DNA of 64,000 bases from Caballeronia sp. SEWSISQ10-4 2 (GCF_030464885.1 NZ_JALPRJ010000026.1:1-64000), one strand, 5' to 3'. Shown: positions 45,000-55,161, numbered from the stretch's first letter. Made by a program: numbers and translations. Notes: generated by a model from the sequence alone, not told the origin.

Positions 45000-46568
45000 A
45001 TGAAAACAACCGCGGATCGCCAGCTTTGCCTTTCTGTTGCAACCAGCGCGGCGCTCATCCTGACGCTCGCCGGTTGCGTAACGGTCGGCCCCGACTTTCA
45101 CCAGCCGGAAGCGAGCGTGGAGAACCAGTGGTTCGAAAGTCTGCCCTCGCAGGCGCAGTCCTCGCCGGATGCGCAAGCTGCATGGTGGAAAACCTTCAAT
45201 GACCCGGTCCTCGCCGCGCTCGAACAACAAGCTTACGAACGTAACCTGTCCTTGCAGGTGGCCGGCCTGCATATCTTCGAGGCCCGCGCGCAACTCGCGA
45301 TCAGCGCGCGCAATCTGGTTCTGCAGCAAGGCAGCTTATCTGCGGGGGTGGCGCGTCTCGACAACTCGGGCGTCGGCCCATTTCCGCCAGAACACATCTG
45401 GACCGAACACTTCCGCGCGACGGCAAGTTGGGAGCTGGATTTCTGGGGGAAATATCGTCGTCAGATCGAGTCGGATCACGCGCGGCTGAAGGTCTCTGAA
45501 GCTGCATACGACAACGCGCTCGTCTCCCTGTTCGCCGATGTCGCGAACGCGTATATCGACCTGCGTGCGGTCGAATTGCGAACGCAAGTCGCGAAGCAGA
45601 ACCTTGCCGCGGTGCAGCAGACGCTCGGTATTACCCAATCCCAATACAAGCGCGGCGCTTCCAGCATGCTCGATGTCGAACAGGCGCAGGCGCTGCTGGC
45701 AGAAACGGAAGGACAGGTTCCGCCGCTCGAAAAAGCGCGTGCACAGGACCGCGACACGCTCGCGGTATTGCTCGCGCAAACGCCCGATTCCGTCGATGCC
45801 CTGCTCGGTTCCGCATCGTCGATTCCTGCTGCGCCTTCAGGTATCGATACCGGTATTCCCCGGGACCTGCTGCGTCGCCGCCCCGATGTCAGGCAAGCCG
45901 CGCTGACGGCCGCTTCACAGTCGGCGCTGATCGGTGTCGCCAAGTCCAAGCTGTATCCATCGTTTTCACTGACCGGGATGTTCGGGATGTCGTCCGGCGA
46001 CCAGCATTCGCTTGGACCGCTCGAATGGGGCAGCAAGACCGTCACACTGTTTTCCGCCGGCGTAACGTTGCCGATTTTTGATCGCGGGCAGTTGCAAAAC
46101 GCCGTGAGGATCCAGGACGCGACCTTCCAGGAAGCGTTATTCGATTACCAGAACACAGTGCTGCAGGCGCAGCGTGAAGTGGAAGATGCGATCGCGACGC
46201 TGCGCACGACCAGCGCGTCGCTTGGCTCGGCTCAACGTGCCGCCGATGCATCGCAACGGGCGTTGAAGCTTGCCAACGCGCAGTACCTCGCGGGCTCCGT
46301 AGCGTTCGATTCAGTGCTCAGCGCATCGCGTTCGATGCTGCATGACCGCGACGCGCTCGCACAAAACCAGGGACAGTTGGCGCTGGCGGCGGTATCGCTG
46401 TATCGAGCGCTCGGCGGCGGCTGGCAGGTCGCCGAAGGGCGGCAAGTCGTGAACGACGAAGCAATCGCGGAGATGGAAAAACGCACGGACTGGGGGCGGC
46501 TGATCGCACCGCCCGACTACTCGCCGCTCGCACGCAAAGTGGAAGACGCCGATGAAACAAAAAAATAA
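45000..46568 (+). CDS. RND efflux outer-membrane factor (NodT/OprM family)
   Basis: A 522-residue outer-membrane lipoprotein with signal and lipobox LAGC (about residue 26) and two TolC-like repeats (QLAISARNLVLQQGSLS region; YQNTVLQAQREVEDAIATLR). It forms the exit duct for the pump encoded next. It overlaps the adaptor gene by 17 bases and is first in the five-gene set pump plus two-component system. The C-terminal tail after about 490 (KRTDWGRLIAPPDYSPLARK) is longer than usual. Confidence 0.92.
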   Translation: MKTTADRQLCLSVATSAALILTLAGCVTVGPDFHQPEASVENQWFESLPSQAQSSPDAQAAWWKTFNDPVLAALEQQAYERNLSLQVAGLHIFEARAQLAISARNLVLQQGSLSAGVARLDNSGVGPFPPEHIWTEHFRATASWELDFWGKYRRQIESDHARLKVSEAAYDNALVSLFADVANAYIDLRAVELRTQVAKQNLAAVQQTLGITQSQYKRGASSMLDVEQAQALLAETEGQVPPLEKARAQDRDTLAVLLAQTPDSVDALLGSASSIPAAPSGIDTGIPRDLLRRRPDVRQAALTAASQSALIGVAKSKLYPSFSLTGMFGMSSGDQHSLGPLEWGSKTVTLFSAGVTLPIFDRGQLQNAVRIQDATFQEALFDYQNTVLQAQREVEDAIATLRTTSASLGSAQRAADASQRALKLANAQYLAGSVAFDSVLSASRSMLHDRDALAQNQGQLALAAVSLYRALGGGWQVAEGRQVVNDEAIAEMEKRTDWGRLIAPPDYSPLARKVEDADETKK

Positions 46569-47610
46569 CGCGATCCTCGCGCTCGTGGCCATGCTGTTCG
46601 CCGGATGTCACGATCGGGGAGAGACTGCCGCGGCGCAGCCGCCGCCAACTGTCACTGTCATGCGACCTGTACAGCGTCAGGTGACTGAACAGGTAGAAGT
46701 GCCGGGCTCGGTCGCGCCGTCGCTTACGGTCACGCTGGTTGCACGCGTGACGGGGGTGCTGACATCGATCGGCTTCGTTGACGGCTCGCGCGTAAAGAAG
46801 GGCCAGTTGCTGTTCCAGATCGAACCGGACGTGTATCGCGCGCAGCTTGCCTACGATCAGGCGACCCTCGACAACGCCAACCAGGAACTCACGCGCCAGA
46901 AAGAGCTGACCGGCGACAACGCGACCTCGAAATCCAATCTGCAAAAGGCGCAGGCGACCCGCGATCAGTCGACCGCCAAGCGCGATATGTCGCGCATCAA
47001 CCTTGGTTACACCGAGATTCGCGCGCCGTTCGCGGGACGCATCGGCGCGCGTACGGTTGACGTCGGCAACATTGTGGGAACCTCGGACTCGTCGAAGCTT
47101 GCAACGCTCGATCGCATCCAGCCCGCTTACGTCGAGTTCACGCTCAACGAACGCGATGCGAATCGAATCGGTCTGTTCAAGCCCGGCAAACGCACCGTAC
47201 ATGTGTCCCTGCCCGGCGACAAAACGGGTGACGACATCCCGCTCGATTTCGTCGATACCCATGTCGACTCGGCAAGCGGTGCGCTCAAGCTCCGGGCCAC
47301 CGTCAGTAACGAAGATGCTCATCTGATTCCCGGCATGTCGGTCACCGTGCAGGTCCCCGCAGGCGCGCCACGGGACGTGTTACTTGTACCGGAAACGTCC
47401 ATCACGCGCGATCAGACCGGCGCGTCGGTAATGGTGGTCGACGCAAACAGCACGCTCGAGAAGCGCCTGATCGAAACGGCCCGTTTGTATGAGCCGCTGC
47501 GCGCGGTGACGTCGGGCCTCGCGGCTTCCGATCAGGTTGTCACAGGGGGTGCTTTGTCGGTCGCTCCCGGACGCAAGGTACAGACCGCAAGCGCGCAAGG
47601 ACAACCATGA
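46552..47610 (+). CDS. RND efflux periplasmic adaptor (HlyD/MFP family)
   Basis: A 352-residue membrane-fusion protein with a lipobox LFAGC near residue 19. It shows the lipoyl halves (GRVTGVLTSIGF-like ARVTGVLTSIGFVDGSRVKKG and IRAPFAGRIGARTVDVGNIV, about 70 and 160), a coiled-coil hairpin between them and a beta-barrel domain. It links the inner-membrane pump and the outer-membrane duct. The start overlaps the upstream gene, and its stop overlaps the pump gene by four bases. Confidence 0.92.
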   Translation: MKQKNNAILALVAMLFAGCHDRGETAAAQPPPTVTVMRPVQRQVTEQVEVPGSVAPSLTVTLVARVTGVLTSIGFVDGSRVKKGQLLFQIEPDVYRAQLAYDQATLDNANQELTRQKELTGDNATSKSNLQKAQATRDQSTAKRDMSRINLGYTEIRAPFAGRIGARTVDVGNIVGTSDSSKLATLDRIQPAYVEFTLNERDANRIGLFKPGKRTVHVSLPGDKTGDDIPLDFVDTHVDSASGALKLRATVSNEDAHLIPGMSVTVQVPAGAPRDVLLVPETSITRDQTGASVMVVDANSTLEKRLIETARLYEPLRAVTSGLAASDQVVTGGALSVAPGRKVQTASAQGQP

Positions 47611-50600
47611 TCCGCTTCTTCGTCGAGCGGCCCGTGCTGGCCAATGTCATCGCGCTGATCGTGATGTTGCTCGGCGGCGTCGCACTGATCAATTTACCCA
47701 TAGCGCAGTATCCGCCGATTACGCCGCCGACAGTGCAGGTGGTTGCGCGGTTCCCCGGCGCGAGCGCGGCAACGGTGATCGACCGCGTGGCCTTGCCGAT
47801 CGAGACGCAGGTGAACGGCGTGGAAGACGCCATCTACATGCAGTCGACCAGCACCAACGACGGCACCTATACGCTCACGGTGACCTTCGCGGTAGGCACC
47901 GATGTCGACAAGGCGCAGGTACTGGTGCAGAACCGCGTATCGGCCGCTACCGCTCTGCTGCCGCAAGCGGTTCAGCAACAGGGCGTGACTGTCAGGAAAC
48001 GCTCGACCGCCATCCTGCAGCTTTACACGCTGCAATCGCCCGACCCAAGGTACGACTCGCTCTTCCTCGGCAACTACGCGACCATCTCCCTGCGCGATAC
48101 GCTCGCGCGCATTCCCGGCGTGGGCGATGTCAGCGTGTTCGGTACCGGTCAATACAGCATGCGGATATGGCTCGATCCGCGTCAGTTGAGTCAACGCAAT
48201 CTCACCGCCGCCGACGTGGTGCAGGCGATCCAAAGCCAGAACAAGGAGGTCAGCGCCGGGCAACTCGGCTCGGAGCCCAATGCGGGCGGACAAGCATTCC
48301 AGTTGACCGTCACCGTGCGCGGTGCACTCTCCGACCCGCATGAATTCGACGACATCATCATCAAGGCCGATCCCAGCGGCGGTGGCCGCTTTGTACGCGT
48401 CCGGGACGTTGGCCGTACGGAACTCGGGTCATCGAGTTATGGCCAGTTCTTCAATCTCGACGGCAAGCCTGCCGCGGGTATAGCGATCTATCAGTTACCC
48501 GAAGCAAATGCGCTGGAAGTGGGTAACGCCGTGCGTGCGGCGATGGCTCAACTCGGCGCCACGATGCCCAAGGGCATCAGTTATTCGCTGCCGTTCGACA
48601 CCACCACTTTCGTTCGGCAATCCGTCGATGACGTCTACATGACGCTATTCGAAGCTGCCCTGCTCGTGCTCGCCGTGATCCTGCTGTTCCTGCAGAACTG
48701 GCGCGCGATGCTGGTCCCTGCCACGACCATTCCCGTGACGATCATCGGCACGTTCGGCGTGATCTACATGCTCGGCTTCTCGATCAACCTGCTAACACTG
48801 TTCGCGATCGTGCTGGCGATCGGCATCGTGGTCGACGACGCCATCGTCGTGGTCGAAGGCATCACCGAGCATATCGAGCGCGGCAAGACGCCGAAGCAGG
48901 CCGCCATCGATGCAATGCATGAACTGCTTGGGCCTATTGTCGGCATCACGCTGGTGCTGGTCTCAGTGTTCCTGCCGTCGGCGTTTCTCGGCGGCGTGAC
49001 GGGCCAGATGTACCGGCAATTCGCGCTCGTTGTGGTGGCTACCACGCTCATCAGCGCAGTCAACGCGGTGACGCTCAAGCCCGTGCAAAGCGTGAAGTGG
49101 CTGCGCCACAAGCGGCCCGAGAAACCGAACTTCGTTTATCGCGGTTTCGATACCGCGTATCAGCGGGTCGAGCGTTTCTATCTACGGATCGTAACGTGGT
49201 TGGTTCACCGCACCTTGCTTGCGCTTCTGATCGCGCTCGCGCTGGCGGCGGGGTCCGCGGTGCTGCTTACGCGCGTGCCGACCAGTTTCATTCCGCTCGA
49301 GGACCAGGGATACATGGTGATCGCCGTACAACTCTCCGACGCCGCCACGCTCGCGCGCACCCGCGAAGCCACCGCGGAAATCGAACGGCGGATCAAAGCA
49401 ATTCCGGGCGTGAATCATGTTGTGTCCATCGGTGGAATTTCTCCACTCGATAACAACGCGTCGCTATCCAACGCAGCGCTTGTCTATGTCACGCTCGACG
49501 ACTGGGCAAAGCGCGGCAAGAACGAAGACCTGCGCTCGCTGTACATGCGTTTCAACAGCGAACTCGCCAAACTGCCCGACGTACGCACACTGGTGATCGT
49601 ACCGCCGCCCATCCAGGGACTCGGCAACAGCGGCGGCGTGCAGATGCAAGTGCGTCTGACCGACGGCAGCCAGGACTATCGACGCCTGCAGCAAGCTACC
49701 GATGCGCTCGTCGCACGTGCATCGCAACGTCCCGAACTGCAGCGCGTGTTTACGCCGTTTCGCGCCTCGGCGCCTGCGGTCGATCTTGTTATCGACCGCT
49801 CCAAGGCGGAGTCTTTGCAGGTGCCGGTGGGCAACGTTCTCGACCTGCTGCAGGACTATGTCGGTTCGAGTTATGTGAACCAGTTCACGCGCTTCAATCA
49901 CACCTTCCCGGTCTTCGTTCAGGCCGACGGCGCGTACCGCCGCGAAGCCGATGACATCCGCCGCATCCAGATTCGCAGTACGACGGGCAGCATGGTCGAA
50001 CTCGGCACCTTCCTCGATATCCGCACGAGCGAAGGGCCCGCTGTCGCGTCGCTTTACAACCTCACGCCCGCGGCGGCCGTGAACGGCAATCCCGCCGATG
50101 GCTACAGTTCCGGCGATGCCATCGCCGCACTCGAACAAGAGGCCGCACGCGTGCTGCCGGCGGGCATTGGTTATGAATGGACGGCCATGTCCTATCAGGA
50201 GAAGCTGGTCGGCAACTCCGCGTACTGGATCTTCGCGGTCGGCGTGCTGCTTGTCTTCTGCGTGCTGGCTGCGCAATATGAAAGCTGGTTGTTGCCGCTT
50301 GCCGTCGTCCTCGCCGTGCCGCTCGCGCTGCTCGGCACAGCGGGCACGCTCGCCGCTCTCGGCGCAGCCAACAACTTGTATACGCAGATCGGACTCGTGC
50401 TGCTGATCGCGTTGTCAGCCAAGAACGCGATCCTGATCGTGGAGTTCGCGCGGCATTTGCGCGCCCAAGGCAGCGACATCGTCGATGCCGCCGTCGAAGC
50501 TGCACGCCTGCGCTTCAGGCCGATCATGATGACTTCGTTCGCGTTTATCCTTGGCGTAGTGCCGCTTGTGATCGCGACCGGAGCAAGCGCCAGCGCGCGG

Positions 50601-50744
50601 CGTTCGCTCGGCATTGCCGTGTTCTCGGGGATGCTCGCCTCGACCTGCGTGGCCGTGCTGTTCATCCCGTCTTTCTACGTACTGCTGCAGCGGCTTGCCG
50701 AACGTCACGAAGCGCGTACACCCGACGCATCAAAGGAGGCATGA
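47607..50744 (+). CDS. RND efflux inner-membrane transporter (HAE1 family)
   Basis: A 1045-residue proton-driven pump with 12 helices and two large periplasmic loops. The proton-relay aspartates are Asp 410 and Asp 411 in GIVVDDAIVVVEGI, and the Lys-bearing helix 10 reads LIALSAKNAILIVEFARHLR. Start RFFVERPVLANVIALIVMLL and the length are typical of AcrB/MexB-like multidrug pumps. It is followed without a gap by its own response regulator gene, implying induction by an envelope signal. Substrates are not predictable. Confidence 0.95.
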   Translation: MIRFFVERPVLANVIALIVMLLGGVALINLPIAQYPPITPPTVQVVARFPGASAATVIDRVALPIETQVNGVEDAIYMQSTSTNDGTYTLTVTFAVGTDVDKAQVLVQNRVSAATALLPQAVQQQGVTVRKRSTAILQLYTLQSPDPRYDSLFLGNYATISLRDTLARIPGVGDVSVFGTGQYSMRIWLDPRQLSQRNLTAADVVQAIQSQNKEVSAGQLGSEPNAGGQAFQLTVTVRGALSDPHEFDDIIIKADPSGGGRFVRVRDVGRTELGSSSYGQFFNLDGKPAAGIAIYQLPEANALEVGNAVRAAMAQLGATMPKGISYSLPFDTTTFVRQSVDDVYMTLFEAALLVLAVILLFLQNWRAMLVPATTIPVTIIGTFGVIYMLGFSINLLTLFAIVLAIGIVVDDAIVVVEGITEHIERGKTPKQAAIDAMHELLGPIVGITLVLVSVFLPSAFLGGVTGQMYRQFALVVVATTLISAVNAVTLKPVQSVKWLRHKRPEKPNFVYRGFDTAYQRVERFYLRIVTWLVHRTLLALLIALALAAGSAVLLTRVPTSFIPLEDQGYMVIAVQLSDAATLARTREATAEIERRIKAIPGVNHVVSIGGISPLDNNASLSNAALVYVTLDDWAKRGKNEDLRSLYMRFNSELAKLPDVRTLVIVPPPIQGLGNSGGVQMQVRLTDGSQDYRRLQQATDALVARASQRPELQRVFTPFRASAPAVDLVIDRSKAESLQVPVGNVLDLLQDYVGSSYVNQFTRFNHTFPVFVQADGAYRREADDIRRIQIRSTTGSMVELGTFLDIRTSEGPAVASLYNLTPAAAVNGNPADGYSSGDAIAALEQEAARVLPAGIGYEWTAMSYQEKLVGNSAYWIFAVGVLLVFCVLAAQYESWLLPLAVVLAVPLALLGTAGTLAALGAANNLYTQIGLVLLIALSAKNAILIVEFARHLRAQGSDIVDAAVEAARLRFRPIMMTSFAFILGVVPLVIATGASASARRSLGIAVFSGMLASTCVAVLFIPSFYVLLQRLAERHEARTPDASKEA

Positions 50745-51458
50745 ATGGAAAGTCTGCCGAAGATCATCGTTCTCGACGATGAAGCCGAATTGCGCAACAT
50801 GCTGCAGCGCTTCCTGAGCAGTCACGGGTTCGAAGTGCGGGTGGTTGCCGACAGCAAGCGGCTCGACCGCTATCTGCAACGCGAGCCCTTCGACTTGCTG
50901 ATCCTCGACCTGATGATGGAACAGGAGGACGGGTTGTCGGTCTGCCGGCGCCTGCGCGCCGAAGGCCAGACGCTGCCGATTCTCATCCTCACCGCGAAGG
51001 GCGATCCGGTCGACAAGGTCATCGGTCTTGAGACCGGCGCCGACGACTACCTCGCCAAGCCGTTCCTGCCGCGTGAACTCGTTGCACGCGTTCGTGCACT
51101 GCTAAGACGCCAGAAGATCGCCGCGGGCGAACCTGTACTCAGGTCGCAGACCGTGCGTTTTGGTGACTTCTGCCTGGATCTCGGCAAACAGCGCCTGTAT
51201 AAATCGGGCGAGCCGTTCGAGATTCATTCAACCCAGATGCTGCTGTTGAACGCGCTGGGCGCCTCGCCGAACCGGCCCGTCAGCCGCGACAATCTGATCG
51301 CACGCTCGCGCGGACGCGATCACGATGCGCTCGATCGCAGTATCGATGTGCAGGTGCTGCGGTTGCGGCAGATCGTGGAAGCCGATCCGTCGAAACCGCG
51401 CTTCATCAAGACAGTCTGGGGCATAGGCTACATGCTGGTCGCGGAAGTCGAACCATGA
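50745..51458 (+). CDS. OmpR-family response regulator
   Basis: A 237-residue response regulator. The receiver domain (about 1-120) has the acidic pair Asp 11-Asp 12, phosphoacceptor Asp 55 in LLILDLMM, Thr in ILTAKGD and Lys in YLAKPF. The C-terminal winged helix (145-235) contains SRGRDHDALDRSIDVQVLRL, typical of OmpR/PhoB proteins. The ATG immediately follows the pump stop codon (TGAATG), and the stop overlaps the kinase gene. It most likely controls the efflux operon. Confidence 0.95.
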   Translation: MESLPKIIVLDDEAELRNMLQRFLSSHGFEVRVVADSKRLDRYLQREPFDLLILDLMMEQEDGLSVCRRLRAEGQTLPILILTAKGDPVDKVIGLETGADDYLAKPFLPRELVARVRALLRRQKIAAGEPVLRSQTVRFGDFCLDLGKQRLYKSGEPFEIHSTQMLLLNALGASPNRPVSRDNLIARSRGRDHDALDRSIDVQVLRLRQIVEADPSKPRFIKTVWGIGYMLVAEVEP

Positions 51459-52816
51459 GCCGTTTCACGCTGCCGCGCTCGTTGTTCGCGCGCAATATCG
51501 CACTGCTCGTGGCGCTGGTCATTGTCAGCCAGATTGGTTCGTTAAGCGTATTAATGAACTTCGTTCAGAGGCCTCGGATCGAACGCGCCGCCGAGACCTT
51601 CGCGATCTACGTGCAAACGCTCGACGACCTGTTGAAGACTGCTGCGCCCGATGCGCAAATCGATCTCGCGGTCCGCTTCGAAGCTAGCCGGCAATTCCCG
51701 GCCGGCGCCGCCTCCGAGCCTTCGGTGACATGGCGCAATTTTTATCGGACCTATCAGCGCGATGTTTTTATCGATACCTTGCGCGAGCATCTGCCCGCGA
51801 GCATGCCTGTTCAATGGCAGACAGGAAGCGAGCAACGGCTGTGGATTCGCGCTCATCTCGGTCATGAACCCTACTGGATCGCACTGCCCGTTCCTGAAGC
51901 CGCGCACAACGACGGCATGCTTTTCACGATCGCGCTATCGATTGGACTCGGCGCGCTTGCCATCGTCACTGCCTACCTGATCCAGCGGCACATCAACCGG
52001 CCGTTGCGCGATCTCGCCGATGCAGCGCGCGGCTTGAGCGCAGGAGCCGCACCGCAAACGCTGCGTATCGATGGTCCGACCGAGATCGCGCAAGTCAGCG
52101 CTGCGTTCAACCAGATGGTCCACGCGTTGCAGGAGGCCGATGCGACCCGTTCATTGATGCTTGCCGGCATCTCCCACGATATCCGCACGCCGTTGACCAA
52201 GCTGCGCCTCGCTGTGGCAATGACGACTCCATCGGACGAGCATGATGCGTTGGCGGTATCGACGGATCATTATCTCGATCAGATCGACGCCATTCTCCAG
52301 CAGTTCATGGACTACGCCGGCAGCGGCACGCGTGAGGTGACTGAGGTCACTGACCTTAACGCGCTGGTGAGCAATCTTGCGGCGGACTTTGCGGGACTCG
52401 GTCACGTTTTCGAGTTGACTCTCGGCGAGCTCCAGCCGTTCGCGTTCCGGCCAATCAGCGTCATGCGCGTGCTGATGAACCTGATGCAGAACGCGGTGTT
52501 GTACGGTCGCGTGGGCTTGTCGGTACGGACCTGGGCTGACGATGTTATTCACACCGCGTATGTCGAGGTCGCCGATCGTGGTAAGGGCGCGAGTGGCAGC
52601 GATCTCGACGCGTTGAAAGCGCCGTTCAAGCGGGGGCGTTCGACGGGCGCGCATCCGGGGGGGACGGGATTGGGCCTGGCTATCGTCGAAAGGATCGCGA
52701 AGTTGCATGGCGGCGAACTTCAGCTGCTGCAGCGTGAAGGCGGCGGGTTTGCAGCTATCGTTTCGTTGCGAACGGCAAAAGGTCTGCCTTCGCGGGAAGG
52801 ACATGGCGAAGCTTAG
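51455..52816 (+). CDS. EnvZ-like sensor histidine kinase
   Basis: A 453-residue inner-membrane kinase. Helices at about 15-35 and 155-177 enclose a periplasmic sensor loop, then a HAMP domain (180-232), the H-box AGISHDIRTPLTKL (His 241), N-box LMNLMQNAVLYGR and G-box HPGGTGLGLAIVERIAK. It should phosphorylate the regulator at 50745-51458, with which it overlaps by four bases. Its stop codon region overlaps the convergent GST gene by four bases (52813-52816). Confidence 0.94.
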   Translation: MSRFTLPRSLFARNIALLVALVIVSQIGSLSVLMNFVQRPRIERAAETFAIYVQTLDDLLKTAAPDAQIDLAVRFEASRQFPAGAASEPSVTWRNFYRTYQRDVFIDTLREHLPASMPVQWQTGSEQRLWIRAHLGHEPYWIALPVPEAAHNDGMLFTIALSIGLGALAIVTAYLIQRHINRPLRDLADAARGLSAGAAPQTLRIDGPTEIAQVSAAFNQMVHALQEADATRSLMLAGISHDIRTPLTKLRLAVAMTTPSDEHDALAVSTDHYLDQIDAILQQFMDYAGSGTREVTEVTDLNALVSNLAADFAGLGHVFELTLGELQPFAFRPISVMRVLMNLMQNAVLYGRVGLSVRTWADDVIHTAYVEVADRGKGASGSDLDALKAPFKRGRSTGAHPGGTGLGLAIVERIAKLHGGELQLLQREGGGFAAIVSLRTAKGLPSREGHGEA

Positions 52817-53517
52817 TGGCCGTTACGACTGATGCACGCCACGCGCACTGCATGGCAGTGCCGGACAAGATTGGGTTGCGCCAAGACAAACTGCTTGAGC
52901 GGCGTGTCGATGTCGTAGAAGAAGACGTTTGCCACGAAGCCATAAACGCTGGCGTCGATGCTGCCGGGTTCCGGGCCGAACATGAATTCATTATCGCCAA
53001 GCAGGTTCGCTATGGCCTGCAAGTCCGCGATACCGCGGGCATACGCCTCATCCGGCTCAAAGCGGCCGATACCTTGATAGTGATACCGCTCGAAGTTGAA
53101 TTTTTGCGCCGCGTCGAGGCTATCCGCCGTGATGCCGGAATGTGTTTTTAAAAACGCTTCCTTGAACAATGGCCAAAACCGCGGATCGCGCCAACGCGAA
53201 TACGACATGACCCAATAGAGATCATCCAGCGTTCGGCGGATCAGAAGGTGCAGATCCTGCTGGGCATTCGTCAGCGAACCGTCGATGGTCAAACTGTACT
53301 TACGCTTGAGATGAGCGACGATGGCATCGCTGTCGCCAATCGATTCCTCGTCGTCGACGATATACGGAAGCTGCCCGCGAGGCGCCGACTTTGTATCGAG
53401 GATATGCCGATGATCGAAAGGCAGCCCGCATAGCTTGAGGAACGCGAATACCTTCAGACCATACGGATTGTTGTCTTCAAGACCAAACAATTCCGGGTAG
53501 GAAAAGAGTGTGATCAT
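52813..53517 (-). CDS. glutathione S-transferase family protein (FaxC/metaxin-like)
   Basis: A 234-residue GST-fold protein. The N-terminal thioredoxin-like part has FSYPELFGLEDNNPYGLKVF and PRGQLPYIVDDEESIGDSDA (the Pro-containing glutathione site), and the C-terminal helices include FMFGPEPGSIDASVYGFVAN. This pattern resembles FaxC/metaxin-type GSTs more than classical detoxifying enzymes. The gene lies on the opposite strand and its end overlaps the kinase gene by four bases, so both stop codons share sequence. Confidence 0.85.
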   Translation of the reverse strand: MITLFSYPELFGLEDNNPYGLKVFAFLKLCGLPFDHRHILDTKSAPRGQLPYIVDDEESIGDSDAIVAHLKRKYSLTIDGSLTNAQQDLHLLIRRTLDDLYWVMSYSRWRDPRFWPLFKEAFLKTHSGITADSLDAAQKFNFERYHYQGIGRFEPDEAYARGIADLQAIANLLGDNEFMFGPEPGSIDASVYGFVANVFFYDIDTPLKQFVLAQPNLVRHCHAVRVACISRNGH

Positions 53518-53625
53518 GCGACGCTCCCTGATAGGGGTGCTGCGTGGCGAGGTTGAACTGCTTCAGTTTATTCCAGCCGGCTCCCGGTAACCACGAGATC
53601 AGCCGCAAGAATGTTAGTCCGCCCC

Positions 53626-54696
53626 TCACTCATGATGTCCCGAACCCGACGCAATACGCTCAGCCAGCCCCGCGTCGTAACTGGAATGCACATGCACCCG
53701 CTTCTTGTCGGGATACGCATACGTGTAGGCCTTCCTCAACGCCAGCGATGCCTCATGAAACCCCGAAAGAATCAGCTTCTGCTTGTTCGGATAGTTCGCG
53801 ATGTCCCCTACCGCGAAGATCCCATGTCGTGAGCTTTCGTAATTCGACGTATCCACATCGACCCGTCCGCCAATGATCTTCAAGCCCCAGTTCGCAATCG
53901 GTCCGAGGTCCGCGACCAGGCCGTACAACACCACCAGATGTTCCGCATCGATCTGCGCTGTGCCGCCAATCTGCCGGATTTCGATAGATGCCAGCTTGTC
54001 CCCAGGCGCATGCAACGCCGCAATCGAACCCACCATGAATTCCATTTCGCCTGCATCCACTGCACGCCTCATCTCGTCGACGCTCGATGCAACCGCGCTA
54101 AATCCATTGCGCCGATGTACCAGCACGACCCGGCGCGCAACCTTGCGCAATGCCAACGCCCAATCGAGCGCCGAATCGCCACCACCGGCAACCACCACGG
54201 CCTTGTCCGCGAAATCAGAGAGATTGCGCACGCTGTAGTGGACCTGGCGCTCTTCCAGCGGCACCGCTTCGGGCAACGTAAGACGCTGCGGCACGAACGC
54301 TCCGTTCCCGGCTGCCAGCATGATTGCGGCCGTATCGAATACGAGGCCCTGCCCGGTCGTCACTGTCCACCGGCCGTCGTCGCGCTGATGCACCGTCTCT
54401 ACACGCTGGCTTAGGTGAATGGGCACGTTAAACGGGTGGCATTGCTCCATGAGCCGGTCCACCAACTCACGCGCGGTACATGATGGAATAGCAGGAATGT
54501 CGTAGATCGGTTTGTCGGGATACAACTCGATGCATTGCCCGCCAATTCGTTCGAGCGTATCGACGATCTGACACGACAGGCCGACAACGCCCGCCTCGAA
54601 CGCAGCAAAAAGCCCAACCGGCCCCGCGCCGACGATCAGTATGTCGGTGCGTATCGGTGATGATGTTTGAATGGGCGAACCTGCTTCTGAAGTCAT
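53626..54696 (-). CDS. ferredoxin/flavodoxin--NADP+ reductase (thioredoxin-reductase-like type)
   Basis: A 356-residue FAD- and NADPH-binding oxidoreductase. The FAD motif is ILIVGAGPVGLFAAFEAG, followed by IGGQCIELYPDKPIYDIPAI; the NADPH motif is VVVAGGGDSALDWALAL; and HGIFAVGDIANYPNKQKLIL is the C-terminal FAD site. The absence of a redox-active CxxC and the YPDKPIYDIP segment mark the type 2 ferredoxin-NADP reductase group. The ATG at 54696 is preferred to 54729 by family length. It would supply electrons between NADPH and ferredoxin or flavodoxin in the cytoplasm. Confidence 0.92.
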   Translation of the reverse strand: MTSEAGSPIQTSSPIRTDILIVGAGPVGLFAAFEAGVVGLSCQIVDTLERIGGQCIELYPDKPIYDIPAIPSCTARELVDRLMEQCHPFNVPIHLSQRVETVHQRDDGRWTVTTGQGLVFDTAAIMLAAGNGAFVPQRLTLPEAVPLEERQVHYSVRNLSDFADKAVVVAGGGDSALDWALALRKVARRVVLVHRRNGFSAVASSVDEMRRAVDAGEMEFMVGSIAALHAPGDKLASIEIRQIGGTAQIDAEHLVVLYGLVADLGPIANWGLKIIGGRVDVDTSNYESSRHGIFAVGDIANYPNKQKLILSGFHEASLALRKAYTYAYPDKKRVHVHSSYDAGLAERIASGSGHHE

Positions 54697-54838
54697 TCGG
54701 TATCCGTGATGGTGTGCAAGCGAACGCATTGCATCTCGCGATCACCATACAGAAGCAGCTAACGCTCGGCAACGATGCCACCACCAACGGCGTGGGGACT
54801 CACGGTCATGTTTCTACGTGGACAAACCAAATTGCCGA

Positions 54839-55123
54839 TCACTTGCGCGAAGCGATAACGATCTCGCGCGATGCACCCGATGGCACCACCGCAGTCAGCA
54901 CATTGCGGGGCAAGTGCCGCGAGTCCTCCTTCGATACCGCCCCGACAAATTTCCATCCTGTCGGCATCTTTACAAACGTAAAACCGGTGGGCTGGTCGAC
55001 GAACACGTCGAAGGTTTTTGCCTGGTCGTGAGCAGCGGTCACAGATGCGCTCGATTGAGCGAACGAAGCAAACGAAGCGCCAAGAGCCAAGGCGGCTACT
55101 ACTGCGCGAATCAATGATTTCAT
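54839..55123 (-). CDS. small secreted protein of unknown function
   Basis: A 94-residue protein with a signal peptide (1-22, ending ASFAQS) and a compact basic domain (TFDVFVDQPTGFTFVKMPTG, then RHLPRNVLTAVVP). I recognise no family. A good GGAACAATC-like site precedes the ATG. It is divergent from a TetR gene (55296-55961), and two related operator-like sequences lie between them, so it is probably the main target of that regulator. Role unknown. Confidence 0.7.
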   Translation of the reverse strand: MKSLIRAVVAALALGASFASFAQSSASVTAAHDQAKTFDVFVDQPTGFTFVKMPTGWKFVGAVSKEDSRHLPRNVLTAVVPSGASREIVIASRK

Positions 55124-55161
55124 GATTGTTCCTTGAGGTTCAGATTGCAGTTAGCGAGCAA

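Noticed and set aside
53588..53620. GTAACC on the plus strand near the ferredoxin-NADP reductase gene
   Set aside because: After 16 bases the sequence reads GAAT, not CGAA, and no plus-strand gene follows.
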